NCBI GenBank assembly: GCA_905236535.1
Contig: CAJOQN010000052.1
Location: 1 to 24,913, forward strand
Origin: an uncultured Bacilli bacterium
GTDB lineage: Bacteria > Bacillota_I > Bacilli_A > RFN20 > CAG-826
DNA length: 24,913 bases
Direction: 5' to 3'
Shown here: positions 6,434 to 14,803 of the stretch, piece by piece
Position numbering within the stretch: the stretch's first letter is position 1
Layout of the letters: every line of letters starts with the position of its first letter
Program-made: the position numbers and the translations under genes
The notes under the pieces: model-generated
Database searches by the model: none
Told to the model about the DNA's origin: nothing
Seen by the model: the letters and a program-made list of their open reading frames with translations, nothing else

Positions 6434-8278
6434 ATGAAGTTTGATCAAGAATTAGTGAATGAAGTCTTAAAACGTGCCAATATAGTTGACATTATTTCCA
6501 GCTATTTGACCGTGACTAAAAAAGGCAAGGAATACCTCGCTCTTTGTCCTTTTCATGATGACTCTTCACCATCTCTTCATATCTCTCCTGACAAGCAAAT
6601 CTTTAAATGCTTTGTCGATGGCACTGGTGGAAGCGCGATTACCTTCGTACAAAAGTACGAACATATTTCTTTTGCTGAAGCTTTAGTCAAAGTCGCGAAG
6701 ATGGTGGGTTATGATGATCCTCGTTTTCATGAGGAAGTTCACGTTAAACCTGTTGATCAAAGAAAAGAAACTCTCTTGAAATGCACAAGAGATTTAACAA
6801 CTTATTACCAATATGCTTTAAGTACTTCCGAAGGAAAAGAAGGATTAGATTATTTTGAATCCCGCAACCTCGACGCTAACTTAAGAGCCAAATTTAGGCT
6901 TGGGTATGCTTTCAAGAACGGGCAAGCGACCTGCAAATATCTTTTAGATCGAGGTCATTCTCTTAAAACTCTTGAGGATATTGGTATTGCCTCTATTAAT
7001 AGTGGTATCACCAGTGATAGAAACCAAGGGCGTGTCATCTTTCCAATCATGGATGAAGATGGAGAACCTATTGGTTATAGCGCTCGACGGATTGCACAAT
7101 CGGATGAGGCGAAATATATCAATTCGCCAGAAACATATCTTTTTCATAAATCATCTGTTTTATATAACTATCACATCGCAAAAGAAAAAGCCCGTATTGC
7201 TGGTTATGTTTATCTCCTAGAAGGATTTATGGATGTTTTTGCTTTAGCAAAGATTGGAATCGAATCCGCCGTTGCGGTCATGGGAACAGCCTTAACTCCA
7301 GAGCATATCGGGATGCTCCGCAAACTTAATGTTGAAGTTAGAGTGTGCCTCGACGGAGACCTTCCTGGTCAAACCGCAACATTGAAAGTGGCAAGGGCTC
7401 TTGATGAAGCAGGAATCAAATTTAGAATCGTTGATGCTAAAGGCAACACCAAAGACCCTGACGAAATACTCAATCAAGATGGGGAAGCCGCGCTCAGGTA
7501 TTATCTCAATGATTTAGTATATAGAGCGGACTTTGCTTTAAATTACTATTTAAAGAGCAACCCCCTCAAAACTTTGGATGAGAAAAAGGTGCTCATCAAA
7601 CAATTCATTCCTATTCTCCAAGATGTGCAATCCCAATTAGAACTAGATAGCTATCTTAGAAAGCTTTCTGAGATTACTGGCTTCGAAGTGGAGTCGATAA
7701 GAGATCTTCTCAAAAAAGCAAGAAGACTTCCAAAGGAAGCGAATGTCACAGAAGTGATGACCGACTTCCATCCAGAAAGAAAAGTTTTGAAGAAATTGTT
7801 TCTTGCCGAAAGAGAAATGCTCTTTCAGATGATTAACAATAAAGAAGCTGTTTTGTTCTATGAAACAAAAATTAATGTCTTCTACGATGAGATATATCGC
7901 CAGATTGCTTCGTTCATTGTCGAATGTTATAAGAATAATTCATATGTTGATTTATTAAATGTTATGACTCTCATTGAAACTAGTGAACCGAAGAATGCCG
8001 AAGAACTTACTAATGAATTAGTAAATCTCGCGATGGAAAAGAATCATCCAAGCGAATGTACCTTAGAACTTCTCAATGGTCTCTTAGATTCTATGAACGA
8101 AGAAAAGACCAATATCTCTGAAAAGGATATGCTTGAAGACGCCCTTCGCGGAAAAGATGAATTAACGCAAGCAAGAATTCTCGCGGATTATAATCGCCGC
8201 AAGATGTTAAGAGAAGAAAAGAAAGAAAAAGCAATTAAGAATACACGTAGTCAAGTTGAAAAGGAGGACGATGATTAA
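6434..8278 (+). CDS. dnaG: DNA primase DnaG
   Basis: Synthesises RNA primers at the replication fork. The N-terminal CHC2 zinc module is at 38-62 (C38, H41, C59). The position of the fourth ligand, normally Cys in CFGCG, is Asp62 here (KCFVDGTGG). The RNAP-like/Toprim core shows YSARRI (215-220), LLEGFMD with Glu263, and DGDLPG with Asp307 and Asp309. The C-terminal region of about 170 residues is the helicase-binding domain. At 614 aa it is in the family range. No SD precedes the ATG. Its stop overlaps the sigA start as TAATG, the dnaG-sigA macromolecular-synthesis arrangement of Bacilli. The TAGTAG array is directly upstream. Confidence 0.96.
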   Translation: MKFDQELVNEVLKRANIVDIISSYLTVTKKGKEYLALCPFHDDSSPSLHISPDKQIFKCFVDGTGGSAITFVQKYEHISFAEALVKVAKMVGYDDPRFHEEVHVKPVDQRKETLLKCTRDLTTYYQYALSTSEGKEGLDYFESRNLDANLRAKFRLGYAFKNGQATCKYLLDRGHSLKTLEDIGIASINSGITSDRNQGRVIFPIMDEDGEPIGYSARRIAQSDEAKYINSPETYLFHKSSVLYNYHIAKEKARIAGYVYLLEGFMDVFALAKIGIESAVAVMGTALTPEHIGMLRKLNVEVRVCLDGDLPGQTATLKVARALDEAGIKFRIVDAKGNTKDPDEILNQDGEAALRYYLNDLVYRADFALNYYLKSNPLKTLDEKKVLIKQFIPILQDVQSQLELDSYLRKLSEITGFEVESIRDLLKKARRLPKEANVTEVMTDFHPERKVLKKLFLAEREMLFQMINNKEAVLFYETKINVFYDEIYRQIASFIVECYKNNSYVDLLNVMTLIETSEPKNAEELTNELVNLAMEKNHPSECTLELLNGLLDSMNEEKTNISEKDMLEDALRGKDELTQARILADYNRRKMLREEKKEKAIKNTRSQVEKEDDD

Positions 8279-9570
8279 TGGGTAGAAAGAAAAAAGAAGA
8301 CAGCGTTCAACCAGCAAAAAGTGTTAAAGGCGCTACAAAAAAGAAAAGTGAGCCCAAAAAAGTGGGAGTGTACGATTTAGATAGCGATATTCTCACCATT
8401 GAACAAGTCAAAGCGAAGCTTTTAAAGAAAGCAAAGAAGACAGGAACCATCTCCCAAGATGAAATCTTTGATGCGACCAACGATTATGAATTAGACGATT
8501 CTGCTATCGACGAACTTTATGGTTTCTTTGACGCAAACAATATCCGTGTGTTAACCGGAGAAGAAGATGACGAAGATATGGGCGAATCTCTCGATGAAAT
8601 TGACGATTCTGAAATTAATCTCGATGAAAATCTTGATGATTTAGATGAAGGCTTCGATTTTAGCGAAGATGAAGAAGATGAAGATGATGATAGCGTCGTT
8701 TCCTTTGAAGACACCGTTATCGATGATGTCAAATCCAACGACTCCGTTAAGATGTATCTTAAACAAATTGGTTCCTACGCTCTTCTAAAGCCAGAAGAAG
8801 AACCAATTCTCGCTAAGAGAATCCTTGAAAACGATCAAAAGGCCAAAGAAAAGCTCATCAATGCCAACTTACGTCTTGTCGTTAACCTTGCCAAGCGTTA
8901 TTTAGGGAGAGGAATGCAATTCCTTGATTTAATTCAAGAAGGTAACCTCGGTTTAATCAAAGCGGTTGATAAATTTGATTACACCAAAGGTTATAAGTTC
9001 TCCACATATGCGACATGGTGGATCCGTCAAGCCATTACCCGTGCGATTGCCGATCACGCTCGTACCATTAGAATTCCTGTCCATATGGTTGAAACCATTA
9101 ATAAGATGACCAAGATTAGAAGACAACTCCTTCAAGAGAAGAGTAGGGAACCTACTCCAGAAGAAATTTCAGAAGCGATGGATGGTGAGCTCGATCCTAA
9201 AAAGATTCGAGAAATCCAAAGAATTGCTCTTGAACCAGTCTCTTTGGCTCGTCCAATCAACGAAGAAGATGACTCCAACTTGGAGGACTTCATCCCTGAT
9301 AAAGACAGTGAATCTCCAGTTGATTTCACCACCAAGCAACTCTTAAGAGAAGCTCTCGAAGAGATTCTCCACGAATTATCTCCTCGTGAAGAAAAAGTTA
9401 TCAGACTTAGATATGGTCTCGATGACAATCGCCCAAGAACTCTCGAAGAAGTCGGTAAAGAATTCAATGTTACCAGAGAAAGAATTCGTCAAATTGAAGC
9501 TAAAGCTTTAAAGAAACTTAGCCACCAAAACAAAGCCAAGAGACTTGGTGACTACAAAACAATGAATTAG
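8278..9570 (+). CDS. sigA: RNA polymerase primary sigma factor SigA (RpoD)
   Basis: Housekeeping sigma-70 factor. Residues 1-30 are a Lys-rich tail. Region 1.1-like sequence lies at 35-92, followed by a very acidic linker (95-150). Region 1.2 begins at DSVKMYLKQIG (155-165). Region 2 (197-260) includes the -10 recognition/melting segment YKFSTYATWWIRQAI. Region 3 follows, and region 4.2 is the helix-turn-helix TLEEVGKEFNVTRERIRQIE (388-407). At 430 aa it is slightly longer than B. subtilis SigA (371 aa), mainly through the N-terminal part. A full SD, AAGGAGG, lies inside the dnaG end, so it need not depend on coupling alone. Confidence 0.97.
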   Translation: MGRKKKEDSVQPAKSVKGATKKKSEPKKVGVYDLDSDILTIEQVKAKLLKKAKKTGTISQDEIFDATNDYELDDSAIDELYGFFDANNIRVLTGEEDDEDMGESLDEIDDSEINLDENLDDLDEGFDFSEDEEDEDDDSVVSFEDTVIDDVKSNDSVKMYLKQIGSYALLKPEEEPILAKRILENDQKAKEKLINANLRLVVNLAKRYLGRGMQFLDLIQEGNLGLIKAVDKFDYTKGYKFSTYATWWIRQAITRAIADHARTIRIPVHMVETINKMTKIRRQLLQEKSREPTPEEISEAMDGELDPKKIREIQRIALEPVSLARPINEEDDSNLEDFIPDKDSESPVDFTTKQLLREALEEILHELSPREEKVIRLRYGLDDNRPRTLEEVGKEFNVTRERIRQIEAKALKKLSHQNKAKRLGDYKTMN

Positions 9571-9576
9571 TTAAAT

Positions 9577-10239
9577 ATGAAAACCACCCTCTCAAAAAGA
9601 CTATCCGCAATATATGACATGGTTCCCTATGGCGTTGCTTGCGATGTCGGAGCGGATCACGGGAAATTAATTATTTCACTCCTTGAGAATAACAAAATCT
9701 CTAAAGGAGTCGCGGTCGAAAACAAAAAAGGACCCTTTGATCGTTTGAATAAAGCAATCATCGAAAGTGGACATCAAGATTTGATTCTTGTGCAGTTCGC
9801 TGATGGAATAAGTAAACTCCCAAGTGATGTTAACACCGTCATCATTGCAGGAATGGGTGGTTTTTCTATATTAAAAATATTAGAAAAAGATATTTCAAAA
9901 TTGCCAAATGTTCAATCCATCATCGTGGACGCTCATAATTCAATCGATATAGTTCGACGTGGAATTGTGAAACTTGGATATCGTATTGTCATGGAAAAGG
10001 TCATTTTTGAAGATGACATCTATTATGAGATTATTCGCTTCGATAAAGGACAGGCGAATTATGATGAACTTGATTATTTGTATGGTCCAATTTTAAGAAA
10101 AGAAAAAGACCATCTTTTCATCAAAAAACACCAAAAAAGGCTAAATGATATAGATTCTTTGCTTTGCAAAGAAAACCTAAGTGAATCAAGAAAAATTGAC
10201 TTAGAAGAAGAAAAAGAAAGGATAAATGAAGTCCTATGA
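9577..10239 (+). CDS. trmK: tRNA (adenine(22)-N1)-methyltransferase TrmK
   Basis: SAM-dependent Rossmann-fold enzyme that methylates N1 of A22 in the tRNA D-arm (YqfN family). The SAM motif DVGADHGKL (23-31) and the family loop AGMGG (91-95) are present. A C-terminal Lys/Glu-rich helical tail follows. The length of 220 aa is normal. It lies 6 nt after sigA without a recognisable SD. It overlaps the nif3 gene by 4 nt (ATGA), reproducing the Bacillus sigA-yqfN-yqfO neighbourhood. Confidence 0.92.
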   Translation: MKTTLSKRLSAIYDMVPYGVACDVGADHGKLIISLLENNKISKGVAVENKKGPFDRLNKAIIESGHQDLILVQFADGISKLPSDVNTVIIAGMGGFSILKILEKDISKLPNVQSIIVDAHNSIDIVRRGIVKLGYRIVMEKVIFEDDIYYEIIRFDKGQANYDELDYLYGPILRKEKDHLFIKKHQKRLNDIDSLLCKENLSESRKIDLEEEKERINEVL

Positions 10240-11003
10240 GAACAAAGAAATTGCTTTTAAACCTATCTAAACGCTTTCCTAAGCGCTTTGCGAAGATGCA
10301 TCATGATTTTGTAGGCTTGATGGCAGGAAAGCTCCCAGAAGAGGCCAAAAAGATTTTGCTTTGTTTAGATTTTGATGAAGAAGTCCTTCCTATCGCTCTT
10401 ACGGAGAGACCAGATTTAATCTTAACTCATCATCCCTTTATCTATGGGACGAAAGGGTGGGTTTTAAAACACGATCCTAGAAAAAAGGCTTTATATGACA
10501 GAGTCATCGATAATGGATTGGTCGTTTATAGCATGCACACAAACTTCGATACTGGGAAAGATGGAATGAACGATGCTTTAGCAGAAGCTTTAGACTTAAA
10601 AAATATCTATGTTCCAGAAAAAGAAATAATGATGAGAATTGGTGAACTTAAAAAAGAAATGCCAGTCGAAGAATTTGCTAGATATGCGAAAAAGTGTTTT
10701 AAAGTTGAATATTCCCTCCTTATTGCCAAAGGCAATCCAATGATTAAGAAGGTTGCTGTTATTGGTGGAGGTGGTTCTAGAGACTGGCCTGTTGCCAAAG
10801 AAGAAGGCGCAGATATTTATATTTCTGGTGACGCTCCTCATCATGTTAGAAGAGAAATTGTTGTGGAAGGCTATAACTATTTAGATATGCCCCACGAAAT
10901 CGAAAAGATCTTTATGCCGCAAATGAAAAAACTCCTCCTTGAGATGGATGAGTCTTTAGATATTGTCATAGTGGATCACGAAGAATTACCAAAGGTAATT
11001 TAG
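10236..11003 (+). CDS. Nif3-like dinuclear metal center protein (YqfO family)
   Basis: Member of the Nif3/DUF34 family of ring-shaped proteins with a dinuclear metal site. The molecular role is not firmly established, although GTP cyclohydrolase I-like and metal-chaperone roles have been proposed. Metal ligands are visible: THHPF with H65 and H66, HTNFD with H101 and D105, and a C-terminal PHEIEK segment with His and Glu. The length of 255 aa corresponds to the short form, without the PII/CutA-like insertion (about 100 residues) found in B. subtilis YqfO. The start overlaps trmK by 4 nt. The end overlaps the convergent ispH stop by 4 nt. Confidence 0.88.
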   Translation: MRTKKLLLNLSKRFPKRFAKMHHDFVGLMAGKLPEEAKKILLCLDFDEEVLPIALTERPDLILTHHPFIYGTKGWVLKHDPRKKALYDRVIDNGLVVYSMHTNFDTGKDGMNDALAEALDLKNIYVPEKEIMMRIGELKKEMPVEEFARYAKKCFKVEYSLLIAKGNPMIKKVAVIGGGGSRDWPVAKEEGADIYISGDAPHHVRREIVVEGYNYLDMPHEIEKIFMPQMKKLLLEMDESLDIVIVDHEELPKVI

Positions 11004-11863
11004 TCGTTCAAATCTTTTAAAAGTTTTTCAATCGCCTCAATCGTTTCTATTGGAGTACTAGCTCCAGAAGAGATGACGGCGTATTTTTTATTTTTAATTG
11101 CTTGAAGGTCTAAATCTCTAGCGGATTCTAAAAGAATAGCCTTATCGCCATATAGCTCTTTAGCGATTCCATAAAGTTTCATCGTGTTATTCGAGGAGGT
11201 GGAACCCACGACTAAAACTAAGTCGACATCTTTGGAAAGATTTCTAATACGCTCTTGCCTTAAACGTGTGGTAGAACACACTTCGTTGATGATCTTAGCA
11301 TGAGGAAAAGTAGCCTTGATTTCGTTATGAATATCTAGTAGTTCTTTATAGTTTAAAGTTGTTTGATTTGCGACAAAAATATTTGTATTAGTAGATAAAT
11401 AGTTATTTTTTAGTAAAGTATCATCAAACAAATAGATGTCTTTTGAGATGCTTAAAACAGCGTTGGTTTCAGGATGGTTTTTCTTTCCGATAAAGATGAC
11501 TTTATAGCCGTTTAATAACTTATCTTTTATGGTTTTAATATTGCCTTTTACCACTGGACAAGTCGCATCATAGGTAGTTAGGCCATTTGCTAAAACATAT
11601 TCTTCGATTTTTTCATCGTGCCCATGCGCGGTAAAAACCAAAACTGAACCTTTTTGTAAGTTTTCGATTGCCTCTTTGTTCGTTTCAAAGATTGTTTCAA
11701 TTCCTTTTTCTTTTAGAAAATTGATTGTTTCGTGATTATGAACAAGCATTCCAAAGACATATATCTTCTCGTTTGGGTGCTCTCTTTTTGCTTTTAAAGC
11801 AATATCAATGGCACGGACAACTCCTGAACAATATCCTTTTGGCTCTAAAACTTCAACTTTCAT
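11000..11863 (-). CDS. ispH: 4-hydroxy-3-methylbut-2-enyl diphosphate reductase IspH
   Basis: Last enzyme of the MEP pathway: reduces HMBPP to IPP and DMAPP through a [4Fe-4S] cluster. The three cluster cysteines are C12, C102 and C196. Substrate-site residues include H42 (VHNH), H80 (AHGH) and H130 (NHPET), with CSTTRLRQE near the C-terminus. The length of 287 aa is normal. Its gene contains three in-phase TAGT(A/T) hexamers of the 11-bp repeat (11389-11416). It is transcribed against nif3 and divergently from nfo. With ispG nearby on the same strand it shows that the organism uses the MEP route. Confidence 0.95.
   Translation of the reverse strand: MKVEVLEPKGYCSGVVRAIDIALKAKREHPNEKIYVFGMLVHNHETINFLKEKGIETIFETNKEAIENLQKGSVLVFTAHGHDEKIEEYVLANGLTTYDATCPVVKGNIKTIKDKLLNGYKVIFIGKKNHPETNAVLSISKDIYLFDDTLLKNNYLSTNTNIFVANQTTLNYKELLDIHNEIKATFPHAKIINEVCSTTRLRQERIRNLSKDVDLVLVVGSTSSNNTMKLYGIAKELYGDKAILLESARDLDLQAIKNKKYAVISSGASTPIETIEAIEKLLKDLND
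11389..11416 (+). repeat. TAGTAG-like 11-bp array inside ispH
   Basis: TAGTAG (11389), TAGTTA (11400) and TAGTAA (11411) have the same exact 11-bp period and AT-rich 5-nt spacers as the intergenic arrays. The array is antisense to ispH, within codons for LLKNNYLSTN. It may be a genuine site or chance in AT-rich codons. Confidence 0.35.
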
Positions 11864-11908
11864 AACCTTATCTTAACGGATTTTACAATATCATTAAAGA
11901 AACAATTG

Positions 11909-11917
11909 TGGTAATAT
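11909..11917 (+). promoter_or_regulatory. Possible extended -10 promoter for nfo
   Basis: TG-G-TAATAT (11909-11917) predicts transcription from about 11924 and a 28-nt leader with SD GTGAGGA before the nfo ATG. No good -35 is seen. The rpmG gene is preceded by the same TGnTAATAT pattern. Confidence 0.45.
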
Positions 11918-11951
11918 GCTCATAGTTACAAAGTAAAAGTGAGGATTAGTA

Positions 11952-12839
11952 ATGTCAGAATATAATCTCCTTCTTGGATCACATGTCTCATTGAACTCTC
12001 CTGAATATTTTTTAGGAAGCGTTAAGGAAGCTTTAAGTTATGGAGAGAACACTTTTATGTTTTATACTGGCGCCCCTCAAAATACCTATCGTCTTCCATT
12101 ATCTTCTTTGAAGATAGAAGAAGGATTAGCGCTTTTAAAAGACAGTGGAATCAAGCCTGAAACTCTCATCGTGCACGCCCCTTATATCATCAATGCCGCC
12201 AACAAAACAAAAGAAGGCCTTTTTGATTTATCAATCAAGACGATTACCAGTGAGCTTCAAAGAACTCATGCCTTTGGGGCCAAAATTTTAGTTCTCCACC
12301 CAGGCGCACATGTTAATCAAGGCGTTGATGTTGCCTTAGATAACATCATTGAAGCTTTGGATGTTGTTTTAGACCAAGATGGGACTGATGTCAAAATTGC
12401 TCTTGAAACAATGGCGGGAAAAGGAAGCGAAGTTGGAACGGACTTTAGTCAAATTGCTAAAATCATCAACTCTTGTAAACATTCTAATCGCTTAGGCGTG
12501 TGCTTAGATACCTGTCATATTAACGATGCGGGATATAATGTTCATGATGTCGATGAAATCTTAAATGAATTCGATAGAATTATTGGATTAAATCGGCTCC
12601 TCGTTGTTCATATCAACGATAGCAAAAATCCAATAGGCGCGCATAAAGATCGCCACGAGAACATTGGATATGGAGAAATTGGATTTGAAACCTTAACCAA
12701 ATATGTGCATCACCCAAAATTAAATGGAATTCCAAAAATATTAGAAACTCCATACTTCAATGAAAAACCTCCGTACAAGACAGAGGCTGAAATGCTTAAG
12801 AATAATAAGTTCGTCGATGGTTGGCGAGATAAATTATAA
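11952..12839 (+). CDS. nfo: Endonuclease IV (AP endonuclease Nfo)
   Basis: Cuts DNA 5' to abasic sites in base-excision repair. The TIM-barrel trinuclear zinc site is visible: H75 (HAPY), H116 (HPG), E152 (LETMAGKG), D186 and H189 (CLDTCH), H220, D233, H235 and E265 (LETP). The length of 295 aa is normal. The start is supported by SD GTGAGGA. The 3' end overlaps the convergent ispG by 6 nt, and no terminator lies between them. Confidence 0.95.
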   Translation: MSEYNLLLGSHVSLNSPEYFLGSVKEALSYGENTFMFYTGAPQNTYRLPLSSLKIEEGLALLKDSGIKPETLIVHAPYIINAANKTKEGLFDLSIKTITSELQRTHAFGAKILVLHPGAHVNQGVDVALDNIIEALDVVLDQDGTDVKIALETMAGKGSEVGTDFSQIAKIINSCKHSNRLGVCLDTCHINDAGYNVHDVDEILNEFDRIIGLNRLLVVHINDSKNPIGAHKDRHENIGYGEIGFETLTKYVHHPKLNGIPKILETPYFNEKPPYKTEAEMLKNNKFVDGWRDKL

Positions 12840-13898
12840 TTTATTAATTTCTTCTATTAAAGTCTCATAAGCTTTGTCTTCTGGGACTTTTTTAATAACC
12901 TTATCTTTTTTAAAGATAACATATTCATGTTTTCCGCCTGCGATACCAATATCTGCATTTTTAGCTTCGCCTGGCCCATTGACCACGCATCCCATGACCG
13001 CGACATGAATTGGTTTACCAATTGTTTCAAGATAATCCATCACCCGTTTAGATAAAGAGGTGACGTCAACCTCAGTCCTTCCACATGTTGGGCATGAAAC
13101 GATGGTTGGATAATTTGGATATAACCCAATATCATGAAGAAGTCTTTTAGCAGCGATGATTTCATCTTTCGGATCACCGGAGATTGAAATACGAATCGTA
13201 TCACCGATTCCTTCTAATAAAAGAGGCGCTAATCCCGCAGTGCTTCTAATAAGAGAAATGTCTTTGAATCCTGCTTCGGTAATACCTAAATGAAGTGGGT
13301 AACGTGGGAATTTTTCACTTGCTAAGCGATAAGCTTCAATGGTTTCTAAAACATCGCTTCCTTTTAATGAGATGACTATGTCATCAAAACCATATGACTC
13401 CAGTATTTTAATATGTTTTTCAGCAGATTTGACGAGCTGTTCTGCCTTATATTGATGAGAATAATCGTGGATGGTTTTATCAAGGGAACCAGAATTAACC
13501 CCCACACGAATAGGGATATGTTTCTCTTTGGCTAAATCAATGACAACTTTAACTTTGTCTTCGCTTCCGATGTTTCCTGGATTGATGCGAACAGCATCAA
13601 CTCCATTTTCCATCGCCATCAAAGCGAGACGATAATCAAAATGAATATCCGCGACTAATGGAATGGAGATTCTTCTTTTGATTTCTTTAATCGCTAAAGC
13701 ATCTTTTTTATCCATCACGGAGACGCGCATAAGATTTGCGCCCAACTTCGCGCATTCATTAATTTGCTCCGAAACAGCGTCATAATTTTCTGTTTTAATG
13801 TTGCACATTGACTGGATTAAAACCTGGTTTTTATGACCGATGGTGGTATTGCCAATTTTGATTAGTTTTGTGTCTTCACGTTTCATTTGTGTACCCAT
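12834..13898 (-). CDS. ispG: (E)-4-hydroxy-3-methylbut-2-enyl-diphosphate synthase IspG
   Basis: Converts MEcPP to HMBPP with a [4Fe-4S] cluster, the step before IspH. Cluster cysteines lie in SCPTCG and GCVVNGPGEAKNADIG, and the N-terminal KIGNTTIGHKN matches the family's start region. The frame is open back to an ATG at 13931, but the extra residues (KMPFILTCCI) look unlike the family. I therefore prefer the ATG at 13898 (MGTQMKRED), with 13886 (MKRED) equally possible. None of these has an SD. A TATAAT at 13902-13897 overlaps the 13898 ATG, and if it is the promoter, translation would begin at 13886 on a nearly leaderless mRNA. The gene is divergent from rpmG. Confidence 0.93.
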   Translation of the reverse strand: MGTQMKREDTKLIKIGNTTIGHKNQVLIQSMCNIKTENYDAVSEQINECAKLGANLMRVSVMDKKDALAIKEIKRRISIPLVADIHFDYRLALMAMENGVDAVRINPGNIGSEDKVKVVIDLAKEKHIPIRVGVNSGSLDKTIHDYSHQYKAEQLVKSAEKHIKILESYGFDDIVISLKGSDVLETIEAYRLASEKFPRYPLHLGITEAGFKDISLIRSTAGLAPLLLEGIGDTIRISISGDPKDEIIAAKRLLHDIGLYPNYPTIVSCPTCGRTEVDVTSLSKRVMDYLETIGKPIHVAVMGCVVNGPGEAKNADIGIAGGKHEYVIFKKDKVIKKVPEDKAYETLIEEINKL

Positions 13899-13968
13899 TA
13901 TACAACAAGTTAGTATAAAAGGCATTTTCATTCGTGAATATTTTTTTCTTTTCTCTTTTGCTTATCTA

Positions 13969-13977
13969 TGATAATAT
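13969..13977 (+). promoter_or_regulatory. Possible extended -10 promoter for rpmG
   Basis: TG-A-TAATAT (13969-13977), with transcription expected from about 13984. AAAGGAG (13992-13998) provides the SD for the ATG at 14009. No clear -35 is present. Confidence 0.5.
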
Positions 13978-14008
13978 TTATCTTGCGTTATAAAGGAGAG
14001 CTTATAAT

Positions 14009-14176
14009 ATGGCAAAAAAAGAAGATCGTATTAACATTATTCTTAAATGCACAGTTTGTGGTGAAGAAACCTATATTACTTCCAAGAACAAAAAGAATGA
14101 CCCAGACCGTTTAGAAGTCAATAAATATTGTCCAAAATGTAAGAAGGTCACGGTCCACCGTGAAAGAAAGAAATAG
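14009..14176 (+). CDS. rpmG: 50S ribosomal protein L33
   Basis: A 55-residue protein of the large ribosomal subunit, beginning MAKKEDRINIILKCTVCGEE. This is the zinc-ribbon (C+) form: C14, C17, C41 and C44 make two CxxC pairs (CTVC and CPKC), and it ends HRERKK. The start is supported by SD AAAGGAG 10 nt upstream. The TAG stop lies inside the left arm of the following terminator, so this small gene is probably transcribed alone. Being the zinc-binding form, its synthesis could depend on zinc status, but no Zur box was recognised. Confidence 0.95.
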   Translation: MAKKEDRINIILKCTVCGEETYITSKNKKNDPDRLEVNKYCPKCKKVTVHRERKK

Positions 14177-14192
14177 GCTTGCCTATTTTTTT
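14171..14192 (+). terminator. rpmG intrinsic terminator
   Basis: AAATAGGC (14171-14178), TT, GCCTATTT (14181-14188), followed by further T's to 14192. The hairpin overlaps the rpmG stop codon. Confidence 0.8.
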
Positions 14193-14230
14193 CACACTTA
14201 AACAAGATTTAAGGAGAAAGGAGTTAATTT

Positions 14231-14788
14231 ATGGTTAACGTTACAGAATTAAGACCTGGAAACTATTTCGAAGAAGAAGGCAACATCTATCAAGTATTAG
14301 ACATTCTTCTCAACAAAACCGCGATGAGAAAGATGGTCGCAAAAGTCAAAGTTAAAAACTTACGCACCGGCGCGATTAACGAAATCGCTCGTAACTCTGG
14401 TTATGGTATCGAAGTCATTCGTCTTGATAAGAGACAAATGCAATACCTCTATGATACTGGTGACAATTTAGTCTTCATGGATCAAGAAACCTATGAACAA
14501 ATTGAAATCAGCAAGGAAAGACTTGAATGGGAGCAAAGATTCTTAAAAGGTGATGAAGTCGTAGAAATCACTTCCTATGAGAACGAAGTTCTCGGTATCA
14601 ACCTTCCTGCCAAAGTCGCTCTTAAGATTGTCGAATGCGAACCAGCAGTTCGTGGTGACACCGTCAATAAGGCGATGAAAGATGCCATCTTAGAGACCGG
14701 TATTAAGGTCCGTGTTCCATTATTCATCAACGATGGTGAAACCATCCTTGTTAGAACCGATAACGGCCAATATGACGGTAGAGCGTAA
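14231..14788 (+). CDS. efp: Elongation factor P
   Basis: Binds between the P and E sites and rescues ribosomes stalled on polyproline. The three-beta-barrel EF-P sequence is complete at 185 aa, including VKVKNLRTGA in domain I and the C-terminal signature around GDTVNKAMKDAILETGIKVRVPLFI. In the tip loop the usual PGKG (modified Lys) is replaced by the NKTAMRKMV segment (28-36). By alignment on the downstream AKVKVKNL, Met32 falls at the modified position and Arg33 is next to it. From memory, mycoplasma EF-Ps have a very similar NKTAMR loop, which supports the lineage assignment. SD AAGGAG is strong. The yneF-like gene follows 15 nt later. Confidence 0.95.
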   Translation: MVNVTELRPGNYFEEEGNIYQVLDILLNKTAMRKMVAKVKVKNLRTGAINEIARNSGYGIEVIRLDKRQMQYLYDTGDNLVFMDQETYEQIEISKERLEWEQRFLKGDEVVEITSYENEVLGINLPAKVALKIVECEPAVRGDTVNKAMKDAILETGIKVRVPLFINDGETILVRTDNGQYDGRA

Positions 14789-14803
14789 TTAAGGAGAAGG
14801 CAT

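Noticed and set aside
8008..8025. TTACTAAT/ATTAGTAA inverted repeat in dnaG
   Set aside because: It falls in ordinary codons (LTNELVN) in AT-rich DNA, with no spacing relation to the 11-bp arrays.
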